In this document: in pieces, positions 1-11,011 of the stretch | Numbering within the stretch: position 1 is the first letter of the stretch | Layout of the letters: each line of letters begins with the position of its first letter | Notes under the pieces: generated by a model | Seen by the model: only the letters and a program-made list of their open reading frames with translations | Told to the model about the DNA's origin: nothing | The model's database searches: none | Program-made: the position numbers and the translations under genes | NCBI GenBank assembly: GCA_905331475.1 | Contig: CAJNYU010004256.1 | Span: 62,001 to 126,000, forward strand | Direction of reading: 5' to 3' | DNA: 64,000 nucleotides | From: Rotaria socialis | Taxonomy: Eukaryota > Rotifera > Eurotatoria > Philodinida > Philodinidae

Positions 1-611
1 TCCATTTTCTCTAGAAGTATATTTGATAATAAAATCAAAACACTTCAACATAATTCAAGATTCAAATATTAGTCAAATGCTATGAAATATTTGGGCATTA
101 GTAACAAAAAATGTCATATAGAATAAACTAAAACTGAAATATATTTATAATAGACTTGAAATAACAAAGAAAGCCTTGGTCATAGCTTTTTTTCTTCTTT
201 TAAAATCAATATATGGCACATTAGTAAACGAGTTATTTTTAGTTTATTCTACGATATTCCAGCCTAGCCATGTACAGAGTTAAATCGTTGAACTTCATTT
301 AATTATATTAAATTTTATCTAGAGAATTAGACATGAAATTTAACATAGAACTTTACTGAAAGTTAATCTTTTAAGATGAAAATATCGTATGAGCTGTGGG
401 CTTCTAAACATAAATTTAGTTTTTCTTTGTAAATTAGTTCTCAAAATTATGAATCATATAAGTGCATATGTAGCATGTTACGCTATTAATCGAATGAATC
501 TTATATGAAAGTTTGAAACCTCTGGCTCGTCGTTAGAAAGAAGAGAAATAATTTTTCTTGTCCATTAGATTTATTTCAGTTATAACTTATTGTACTCTAT
601 TTTAATTGAAG

Positions 612-976
612 CAATTGGTGGCCAACATTTGTCATCATATTTTATGTTTTGTGTCCGATTCCGTTAACCATTGCTCGTCATTGTACATCCAATGATAGTT
701 ATGGTACAAATGATTCAACTCCATGCAAAGATTTTATGTGGTTCCTAACAAGTGCTATTGTTGCCTCAGCATTTGGTTTACCAGCTATTTTATTTCGAGC
801 CAATATTGTAAGTTAATTGGAATTTAGATTTTTTTAAATTTTTAATTTTCAAATATAAACCATAGATTCTAGCTGGATCCATGGGTTTTATAATGGCAGC
901 TAATACAGTTGTATTTGGAACAATTTCAACTTATTTTTTAACACTCAACTCTGATGATAGTTTGGGAAATTTTTAA
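612..976 (+). CDS. LEPROT: LEPROT/VPS55-family membrane protein, 3' exons only
   Basis: Small four-helix membrane protein of the endosomal/Golgi trafficking family (yeast Vps55, human leptin receptor overlapping transcript). Two exons are seen: 612-807 and 866-976, joined in phase by a GTAAGT...ATAG intron. The translation carries NWWPTFVIIFYVLCPIPLTI, matching the family block with two Pro before the second helix, then TSAIVASAFGLPAILFRANI and a last helix ILAGSMGFIMAANTVVFG, ending LNSDDSLGNF and a stop at 974-976. This corresponds to roughly the last three quarters of the 130-residue family protein. The first exon, which should encode the initial Gly-rich helix, is not recognisable in bases 1-611; it may lie before the window. 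The acceptor at 610-611 is inferred because the frame is closed by a TGA immediately upstream. A polyadenylation signal AATAAA lies near 1199. Confidence 0.85.
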
Positions 977-2731
977 AATTCTAGATTTCTAACTATTATC
1001 ATCGAAAAGCAATATAAATACATTATTTTGTATGACTGGCTTACTTTCTACACCCAAATCTATGTATAACTATGTAAATCACCAACAATTCTATTTTTTA
1101 TTTATAAACTGAAAAATACATAAAAAACTGTTTCTAACTGTCTGCTACGTTCTTTTTTTTGTGTATATGCCTTATTCATAACTTTATATTTATGATACAA
1201 TAAAAACACAAATATTGAATCTACATTTATTTTCAATCAAACTTTTAGTCTTACTGCATTGCTTATATCGATAATCTATCGAATAAGAGTCCATTCTGTA
1301 CAATATGAATTTTTAATATCTTTTTAAAGATGATGGATGACATCTGAATGCTTTGTGAAGATATTATTTTGTACTGATTATCGTGCTATTTTGTTTTATT
1401 CTTTGAATTTGTGTATTGAACGATAGTTAGTGTTGATCACTGTTGTTCATCTATTCAAATCAAGATTGTTATTCTCATTGAACGGATACTGTCATCAACT
1501 GTATATTTTCTGATACATTTATTTGAACATTTCCGATGTAGTAGAAACTGTGTTCGAAGTTCGAATAAATTGTAGCTGGATTTCGAGCGTACTGATTCAC
1601 AATATTATTAATTCATATAGTACAGTGTCTAATCTGAATATCATCTAAAATAATTCTGAGTATTTATTGATTCTTACTGTATCGATGTAGATTTTGCATT
1701 GTATATTCATTCGCTTTGCCAATAAAATAAATTAAGAATTTATATGTCACAGATTAATCTTTGTCATCGGAACCAAATAATGCAACTGTATCGCATGAAT
1801 CATTAATTTTCAGTCTAGCCTGATATATCCTATAAGTTCTTCGTTTAGCTATGTAAGTAAATATTTTGTTTACTTTCATAATAAATATGTCTCATCAAAC
1901 AACGCCGCAAGAAAAGTAGTTAAAACCGACTATTGACTCATAGTTAAAAGAAGACTGTCAACGATAGATAAAAATATCTATTGTTTGTCTTTGTAGAATA
2001 ATGGAAATTAATTTTTGCTAATATTTGTCGTACTCTTACATTACCGTCTGTCCATGAAATTTTCTCTAGTTTGACTTTTAAATAGACATACGGCTAGAAG
2101 TGATATGTGGATATCACAGTCGTTCATCGTTACCATTAGTTCGTTTTCGTTTATGATACTGAACACTAGACCACAAGACTTAAGATCAACTAATTTTTGA
2201 ACAATATTCCGATTGCAATTCAGTATATGTGATAGTGTACAATAGAGAAAATACTCTTGATAGTAAAAAATGTGAAATCATCTTCGAGATATTTGCTATG
2301 CTTAGCAACTTTGACTTATGTTTTTAAATGAGATACTAATCATAGATACAACGCCATTTATATTATACCAAAAAAATGTTAACGGTTATATCCTTTTCAT
2401 GCCATAAAAGATAATCTTCTTTGAACTGGATACATTAAAAAAACATTTTCTATAGCTATCCAACATGTTTGAATACTACTCTTTCATGTCTATTCATTCA
2501 TTTTTTTACCCTAATTGAACATAACTAGGTTCTACGATATAATAGTATTAATATTATATTCACTTTTGAAATTTTTGTTCATCCATATTGCTCATGTATT
2601 CAAAACGTTGAATTTTTATGAAATTACTCGTCTGCATAAACTACTCCGTATCACTCATTCGTTGAAAAGATTGACTGTTTGCGTGATGCTTGTCTAACAC
2701 AATTTCAATCTTTTTTAATATTTTTGCTATT
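977..2731. other. Non-coding intergenic stretch
   Basis: AT-rich DNA between the convergent LEPROT-like and ADAM-like genes. An AATAAA at about 1199 can serve the LEPROT-like mRNA. The only ORFs (for example 2515-2697) lack codon bias or similarity that I recognise. Confidence 0.6.
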
Positions 2732-4890
2732 TTATTCAAGAAAAGGATTATTTGATGAAATACAATGACTGCGAAAGTGTAATAGAACGATAGGAATTAA
2801 AATTATTTGAGTAAGAATAATTAATACAAATATCCACCAATACCGTTTAAATAAAGTCGAATAATCAGTAAGAAGAAGAGAACTAAATCCAGCAGCAATT
2901 GGATTTGCGCTATCGTCTAATAATAGAGGAAGACATTTATGAAATTGATCACAATGTCCTCGATTTGAATCACACAACGAACCATCTAGATGATAATAAT
3001 TATTGTTATCAAAGATTGTTGATATTCTATTCTGACTTACATGGAAAATACAATGGTTTAGAAGAATCTGAACTCTTGCTAATTATATGATAAGGTACAC
3101 AAGAACCATCATTTTGCAGACAAGCAATCATACAAAATGTGTCTTTAGATCCTTTTAATTGGCACGGTATGAGGGAATATAAAGTACAAATAGATAATTC
3201 ACATGAACCATTCATGCAAAGTAAAGTACCATCACGACAAATAGTTTTATCTGCTTTGAAAAATTTTCTTTCATGATCAGGACAAGTTGCTGATGTACCT
3301 AAACACTCAATAGGCTTTTTACATTCACTTTCAGAATGACATTGATGACCAGCCGAATGAAATTGACATGAAGATTTACAGCATAAACCAGCAGACTGCA
3401 GAAAAAAACAATGATTCCACTTTTTAGTTCCTTTTATTTCTCAAATGAAAACTTACTGGTGAACAAGCAGCACCTTTTTTAAGTTTACAATTTGATGTAC
3501 AACAATTACTAGATGTATGATGTTCATCACAAATTTCACCTATTGAGAAAATACCATCACATTTGCTTTTAACTGTCTTTGTAGTTGACAAACATTTTGG
3601 CTTCCATCGACCGAGTATTTCAGTATATTTGCTAAAAAGAATTTAGTTAAATATCAAATAATGAACCCATAAAAAAATAGATTATTTTGTCGTATATTTC
3701 CGATACATACGAAATCGTATCAAGTGAACAATTGGAATAGATTCGATTGTTTGTCAAAAGTCCTTCAGTACCAGTTGGATACATAAGATAGCTACCGCCT
3801 TGTGCATCCGATGGGTTACATTCTTTTTGTCGATCTTTGAAGTCTTTTGCGTCATCATGATCGGCATTCATTGAATGACCAATTTCATGGAAAAAAGTCA
3901 TTTCACCTCTAATTATTATAGAGAAGATTTGAAAAAATGAACAAGAAATTCAGCAATGATAAGATACCTACTTATTCAAACTATAGCTAAAATATTTATA
4001 TAAGTATATGAAATAGAGTTTTTCTTTTATATAAAAGAATCATAGTTATATACTAACTCGGTTCCATCGAAACCAGCTGCAATAACACCTACATTAGCAG
4101 AATATCGAGGATTAAAACCAGTGTTTTTTGGAGACCAACTGGCCAACTCTTTTAATTGATTGCAAAGATGCCCTCTCCATGACCATCCTAAGAATAAAAG
4201 ATTTGAACATTGATTAAACACAACTATTTGTCGATTTATAAATACCCAATGTAGTTGCTTTACTATTTTGTGATTTAAGTTTTCTTGATGTAAATCCATA
4301 GTAAAGACATGCAGGTTCGTTATTACTTGCTTTTCTATGGTAATCACCATACCGAGCAATAAGATCTAGAAGTGTATCACTATTTATGTTTAGTGAACAA
4401 AATTCTCGTAAAGGATTTTTTAGATGATTTTCACTGGAGTTTTTTTCATCGCATAAGTTTTGTGTCACAACTAAATTATTAATAGAATAGAAGACTAGTA
4501 GAATCGTTATACAAATGAATGAAAAAATCAATTACTTGTTATGCCATGTACAAAGAATTGCACTGTAACATTTTTTCTTTCTGGTCCATATGGAAAACGA
4601 TAGCGACTGTAGAGTTCATTAAGTCCTTCGACATTTCGATATATATAAGTGCTTAGTAAAATATTTGTTTGGAAATAATCTTGATTTGCTCTTGTTATGA
4701 ATGTCTATACAAGAATTGAAGATGAGTGATACTCAAAATAAGTCAATTTAAATCGTCATACCAACGTCCATAGTGGATAGTCAACAATAAAATGAAGACT
4801 ACAATAAAACGTTTCAATCATTGTTGTTTTTAAACCAGATAATAGTGTAATTGTTAAAAAAAGTAAAACGTTTAAATTTCTAAGAGTCAT
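2732..4890 (-). CDS. ADAM17-like membrane metalloprotease without prodomain
   Basis: Zinc metalloprotease of the ADAM10/17 branch, probably a membrane sheddase. Eight exons close in phase: 4890-4762, 4704-4536, 4470-4246, 4187-4058, 3908-3711, 3631-3457, 3395-3041, 2985-2732 (544 aa). An N-terminal hydrophobic signal (NVLLFLTITLLSG) runs almost directly into the catalytic domain (CSLHFIVDYPLW). The zinc motif HEIGHSMNADHD is intact and is followed by the ADAM17-type stretch DAQGGSYLMYPTGTEG and FSNCS-like RIYSNCS. Then come the disintegrin/Cys-rich region (CCTSNCKLKKGAACSP, CCKSSCQFHSAGHQC), a single transmembrane helix (YWWIFVLIILTQIILIPIVL) and a short tail. The roughly 200-residue inhibitory prodomain with cysteine switch, usual between signal and catalytic domain, is absent; nothing in 4891-6870 looks like it. 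The start at 4890 is chosen for the signal peptide; the frame stays open a few codons upstream to a TGA. Confidence 0.88.
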
Positions 4891-6876
4891 TTCAGCTTCT
4901 TGTTCGCGAAATGATGAGTCAGATACTAGGGCGCGTCATAGATGAACCATCTAATTGATTTCAAAGACGAATAATTTCAGTCGATGTAAGGCATTCTTTG
5001 ATAGAGACTGATACTAAACACATAATGTTATTTCTGCTAACTTATTCTTTTTCATGCAACTTTGATATATTCTTTAGAAACTATTTAATTTATCTAGCTT
5101 CCTGATGTTTTCACCAATTATTTTCTTGTCAGGCAAGCAATGGGACTGTCTATTTGCTTAATTGATCAATATGTTTCTTAGCCATTTAAGTCCTATCAGC
5201 CGCCATTATTATCGAGTCAATAAATATATCTCGGAAAATAATTATTTAAATTGTAATAATTTCTAATTCAATTGCTCGATTACTTACCTTAATCTTCTCT
5301 ATAATTAATAATATAACATCATGAGCATGTCTTTCATAGTGGTCAGAGAAGTTTTTCAAAGCGTAATTAAAATCTTTAAAATAGACATATTGCTGAGTGT
5401 ATCACACCCCAGAAAATAATAGTTTCAATTAAAATGAAGACCTATTTTGATGAATTCAAATATCTTCATATATCATGCAATCTCTTAGTCATGAAAATGC
5501 GTTACTCATGCCTGTCGTCTATGCCTAATTCAAGAAGAGATTATTAACATGAAAGTTTTCAAAAAAACTGATCACAGTCAAAGTAAAGTTTTATACTTGT
5601 CACTAACATTTCATATAGTTCTTGAACTTCTCCTATATGATACTACTCAGTCATTAGATTTGTGTAGATAAAAATCAACAATCGTACATATTCTGTAATA
5701 GATAAGATTGATATCGACGATTCACTAGATATTTGTATGTTTCACTCAAAGAATAAGTATCATGTTTTATGACAATACAGTCTGCTTCATAAATATATGA
5801 ACGATTAAGTATGAATTGTAATTTATAAATTTAGAACAGAAAACACAAACAGAGGAAAAGAAGAAATCAAACATGTCAGTTAATATACAAGCACGCTTAT
5901 TTTAAATTTATTTTTCTTAAATAAAAGTTGATCATTTTTTCTAGTGTTTAAATCTGTCAGTAGAAAAATTTCAAAAAGAACTGCTACTTAAACGCATATC
6001 ATTCAATTATGTTGAACGATATGAGTAATATTTTCAACACGAAATATGTTCAATTTGACACAATAATTCGTCAGTATGCACATAAAATCATGAATTATGC
6101 CAAAGGTGATTCTTTTATATTTATTTTATTGTTTTATCGATGACTTTGTCTAATAGAACAACATCATTGGTGCTACTTACAAAAAGCACGAATCTAAATA
6201 TTAGATAGAACAATGAAAATAATCAATCAATTATTATCTCAGTAAATTCATGCATCTCACCGTGCACATACATGGTTTAATATTGGTGCCTGTATGATTG
6301 CAAACAATTTAATTCATACTATTTAGTTGATTTGGAATTTTTTAATAAATTTACTCGATGAGCTACGATCGTATCTATACTACACCACGTATATTGTGTT
6401 GCCACTTACTTTGACTAATCATCAATATGCTGTAACTTATTCTGAATGCATGCTTTTACGAGCTGATTCATCATAATATAGATTTAATATCACACATCAT
6501 TTTGACTGTTTATAGTGTACGATCACAAATATGTTCTATTAGCATCGAAAATATTAAGAAGTAAAAGAAATGATCGATAACTATTGAGCAGTGAACCTAG
6601 AGTAGAGTTAATATTGAGCATTCAAATAAATCGTCCTTAGGATTCGCACTGGTATACTAAAGTATTCATTTTATGTATTGTTTATACTTATTAGGAAGTA
6701 ATAACTGTTGAGAAATCTACACAAAAAGAACATTTCTTCATGAATTCAGCAATAATCTTAATATTGACCGCTTTCAAATCTAATACCAATGGTTTTTCGA
6801 TAAATAACGTTCCATTACATACGATAGAATTAGGTGAAAGATATATACTAATATCGAAATAAAGCATCAGAATCAG
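4891..6876. other. Non-coding upstream region
   Basis: AT-rich sequence upstream of the ADAM-like gene on its strand. I read both strands for prodomain-like exons and saw none. No ORF above 60 codons and no repeat I recognise. Confidence 0.55.
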
Positions 6877-6966
6877 TTAACCCTTTCCGGCCCGCTGTTT
6901 GGAAATTGCTGTACCCCCCTAGGGGAAAATGTTGCCATATGGCAACATCGGGCCGGAAAGGGTTAA
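6877..6966. mobile_element. 82 bp palindromic MITE, TTAA-flanked (copy 1)
   Basis: Element 6881-6962 is flanked by TTAA at 6877-6880 and 6963-6966. Termini are CCCTTTCCGGCCCG and its exact reverse complement. Two further palindromes are nested inside: CCCCTAGGGG and GTTGCCATATGGCAAC. A second copy of identical length lies at 40773-40854, with seven differences. TTAA duplication plus CCC termini is the signature of the piggyBac superfamily; the element is far too short to encode a transposase, so it would be a non-autonomous derivative. Confidence 0.8.
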
Positions 6967-7265
6967 ACAGAGCTTCCCATTATTAGAAGAGAGTAACTAT
7001 AAGAGAGACAGCTAAAGAAAACACTTTTTACTAGCAGAAAAAATGTTAAATATGAAAATCTTGATAGTAGTAAATAGAGCTTTAAGATGCCTATTCGTCG
7101 TTGATCATCACTTTATGCTTTACTATTATTGTAAAATGCTTAAATCAAAACGGTGCAAATATCATAGCCATGTAAGAAGGTTTCTAAGAAAGTGTAAACA
7201 ATGAAATCATCAATTTTACCGAACAAATGGATAACAAACGTAGATGTAAAAGTGTGCATATATAG

Positions 7266-8188
7266 GTTGTGCCTAAGTTGCACTTTTTGCTGACATGCAA
7301 CTTCGACAAAAATTTTTTGTTGAAGTTACTTTGCAACATTCTTTTTAAATATCTTTCATCAAAAAGTGAATATATTCATGTTGAATCATATATTCAAACT
7401 TCTGTTTTCAACTAAACAGTATGCATCAATATATTTATAAATTTTTATTGTAAATAATTTACAAATCATTTAAAACTAAGAATTTTATTTTACTAAGCCC
7501 GTTGAGTTTCCTACTCATTTAGAGTACTTCAAATGTGAACCACCAGTAATCGTTTAGGTGTAGCAAGCATATTGCAAATTTATATTTGTGACAATGTGTG
7601 TGCGATACTCTGACATAGAAATTATTCGAATATACTTTTTTTCTTCAGTCGATTTATATCCTTGTTTTAAATCAATCGAAATTATCTATGCTCAATAATC
7701 TCATTATTTAATTATAGTTGTCTTTCATTTTGTATCTGATACTTAACTTTACTGCGTAAAAGTAATTAAAGTTGAATATAATTACCAATACAACGCGACA
7801 ATCATGAGTAGATCGACTCATACCTATATTTTCTTTAGCTGAGCTGATATATGAAAAGATAAACATCTATTCATGAATGAATCGATTCTTTATGTATTAT
7901 GAACTCAAGTCTACCACTGATAATATCATTAAAGCTTTTTGTCTTTTTCGATACTAGAACATTTGAAGTACTCCAAATGAGTAGGAAACTCAACGAGATT
8001 AGTAAATAAAATTCCTTAGTTTTAAATGATTTGTAAATTATTCACAATAAATATATTTATAAATATTGTTTAATTGCAACAGACGTTTCAATATATGATT
8101 CAACATGATGATGTTCACTGCTTGATAAAAGATAGTTTTAAAAAATGTTGCAAACTAACTTCGGCAAAAAGTGTAACTTAGGCACGAC
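7266..8188. mobile_element. Foldback element with ~230-280 bp terminal inverted repeats
   Basis: The left arm (about 7266-7546) and right arm (about 7959-8188) are diverged reverse complements. They share the terminal block GTGCCTAAGTT followed by CACTTTTTGC, the middle block AATTTACAAATCATTTAAAA and the inner block GAGTTTCCTACTCATTT. The central 400 bp is non-coding. No clear target duplication was identified; the flanks are simple AT sequence. Best described as a long-TIR MITE/foldback of unassigned superfamily. Confidence 0.75.
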
Positions 8189-8263
8189 ATAATATATACG
8201 ATGATTTTATTGCAAACAAAAAAAACTTGCTTATCATAATAATATAGATGCATAAAGCGTGAA

Positions 8264-8280
8264 AAGGGTATATATTATAA
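8264..8280 (+). promoter_or_regulatory. Possible TATA region of the 8.4 kb gene
   Basis: GGGTATATATTATAA lies about 170 bp before the ATG at 8440. It is the only TATA-like block close upstream. In such AT-rich DNA this is weak evidence. Confidence 0.25.
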
Positions 8281-8439
8281 CGAATGACAGTGTCGTTTTA
8301 ATTAGTTTGTTTTCCACTATTTTCATCGTTTGTTTGTCTTGAATATCGCATATTTATTTTGTGTCTTCATTTGTTTAAACGATTGTTCAAGTATTATTGA
8401 AGTAGTTCAAGTAGTATTTGGTTCAATAGTTAAACAAGG

Positions 8440-9199
8440 ATGAGTGAAACAACAGAAAAGGACGAGCCTTCTTCGAATAAAATATTAGCCACGAATTTTA
8501 GTCATACTCTGATGCCAACAACATCAACGCCAGCTACACCACTATCACCATTAGTTACAAACCTACGGTATAGACAAAAATTCGAACTTGTAGGTCATAG
8601 TAATTGCCTAATTAAAAAATTTTCTTTCTTTTTTTTCCTCATTAATATAATATTTGTGTTTAGTATCACGATGTAATTGAAGAAAAACTACGTGATACAT
8701 ATCCTGAGTTGCCACAAACGTACGAATTAAAACCTACAAATATTGAATGTTCAACTATGAAAGGATATGATCTTGATTTTCCCGTAAGTAATTCACAAAA
8801 AAAACTATCCTCATGAAAGGAGAGCAATTCATTCTAAAAATAGCTTTTTCTTTTTTTAAAGACTTTTAAATTATGAATCATATTCTATTATAGTATACAA
8901 CGGAGAAGAAAAATTCTTAGAATAGTTTTATTTGTTGAATGATAGAAATCAAATAGACGAGAATAGAGTCAAAGAAAAAAAAGACAAAAGAAGTTCCATA
9001 TAGAAAACGAAACATATTATTTCTACGTCGATATTTGATAAAATTTCAGCAACATTTTCTCTTTTGTAACAGATCGAGCTGCATTGGACGGAGTACAATT
9101 GCTTCCGATGCGTACAGTAGTGGCTCTCGACCTCCATACACAAAGGAAGAACGTCGTCAATTGGTCACTATTCGTCGAAATATGGCACCCAATTATTAA
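8440..9199 (+). CDS. Small protein of unknown function
   Basis: Three exons close in phase 0: 8440-8589, 8664-8783, 9050-9199, giving 139 aa. The N-terminus is Ser/Thr/Pro-rich (TSTPATPLSPL). The middle is charged and helical (YHDVIEEKLRDTYPELP). The tail is basic (PPYTKEERRQLVTIRRNMAP). There is no signal peptide or membrane helix, and I do not recognise the family. The third exon could instead start at the TTTGTAACAG acceptor ending at 9071, but that would shift the frame and lose the charged tail; using the TTTCAG acceptor at 9044-9049 keeps it. The intron before it (8784-9049) is longer than the neighbouring ones. Confidence 0.55.
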
Positions 9200-11011
9200 T
9201 ATAGAATAGTTTTATATATAAATAATGAAAATAGAACTATAACGCATGACTACGTATTTCTTTTTTGACTCGGAAATATATCAGCAAATCAATAACGAGA
9301 AAAACTATTCTTCATTTCAATATATACTCAATTCACAATTCGAAATAGTAGTAACTATATGATGTTGGTTGATATGTTATTTAAAGTGAACTATATTTTT
9401 GAAGAACCACTTTTCATAAATTAAAAGTAAAGTATCTATGTGTTGTTGGGATGAAATTAATATGTTATGTCTGTAAGCTATAGTTCATATATCGATAATG
9501 ATTTCTATTGTATTTTTCAAACAAAAATTAGAACACTTGAAAGAGTGACCCATTGTGATTGTAAATCATATATGAAGCCTTCCAATGTTGCTCAACAAAT
9601 ACCGATAAGCATACGAATAATAAGAACACAAACAATCGTAATTCTTAACGATCATTATGATGCTGATTATTTACTAATGGCGCTCCATATGAAAATTTGA
9701 TGTGCACAAATATTTTTATTTTCATTAAATCAAATCACTCGAATTCGATTACAGAAAAGGTGTTGAGAGGGAAAAAAAACTTTCATAAATATAATCAGGG
9801 GCACGACAAGAAGAAATGTTTGATGACTTATTTGAATTTGAAAAGGAATAAGATATTCTTGTTCGTAAAACAAATCTCAACAAATTGGCATTTGATTTTT
9901 TTTCAAAGTGGTATGCATATTTGAACAAAAAATAAATATGCAAATTCAAATGTCAATCAACTGAAAAATATTACCATAGTAATTGGCATTGAAATTACGT
10001 TGAAGAATTACCGAGAATCAACAAATAATTGTTAGATAGTTACGTTCGATAACGAACGAATCAATAAAGAAAAGGCATTTCTATCGCAATTAAGCAAATA
10101 CAATTGACCTTTCCTCCCATCGCATAAGTATTCATTTATGTTTCCGTACGAAGATTAAACGTCGACATAATTTGCTTTTCCTTCACTATGCAATGACGAT
10201 CTTTTGTTTCTTTTGCGTTTTGAATACTTTTTTTCTTAATGTGTCTTCAACTTAAAAATAAATTAAATAATCTAAAATAGAAATTTATTTTCTTCATCGT
10301 GAAAGAAAGTTTAAAAACAAGGAATTTCCTATATAAAACTATGAAACAAATAGTAGCATGATGAATCTTTATTCTTTTACAACTATTTCTTGCATATTGA
10401 ACTTAATTTCGAACTGCCGTCAAGTGGTATACACCATATACTAGTATGACTACTATTGTCTTATACTTCTCTATTTGATACTTAGTTAAAAATCAAAATC
10501 TTTTTAGATACTTGGAGACACATTTATGAAACATTTACTTTTGAAGAATATATTCTATGAGCATTTTATCTTTAATCTATATTTGTAGACTAGAGAAAGT
10601 GAGAAAAAAGATAAATAGCAATGTTTGTTGTCTCTCGCCAATACACATATTGCTCTCATTTAGCAGCATTTCTTCTTTTTACTTCTTCTTTTTCTTTTTT
10701 CTTCTTCTTTTTTATGGAGTCTTTGTTCTTTCAGATGCTTGACGATATGAGAATAGATTGCGGAGGAAAAAAGAGCCAACTATTTTTTATTTTATTTTGA
10801 CTCAAATTCTCTTTCGCTTTTTAATAGAGACTTACATTCATACATTCATTTTGACGTTTATATTCATTATTTACTTGTACTTGAAGTGATCATCATTAAA
10901 ATTGAAAGAACAACAAATTCAAGTCGTCGATGAGAATTCACCTGCTTGTCAAAGTAACCATATTGCAGTTATAGAAAAACGAGACATTGCAGCTGTTTGA
11001 TTCATCTTCCA
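9200..11011. other. Non-coding intergenic stretch
   Basis: AT-rich with polypyrimidine runs (around 10665-10720). Overlapping short ORFs at 9467-9949 and 10557-10742 have no recognisable protein features and look like chance. Confidence 0.55.

Noticed and set aside
9467..9949. Three overlapping ORFs on both strands
   Set aside because: No domain, no splice support, and overlap on opposite strands; looks like chance.
10557..10742. ORF with poly-Phe tail
   Set aside because: Created by a TTC/TTT pyrimidine run.
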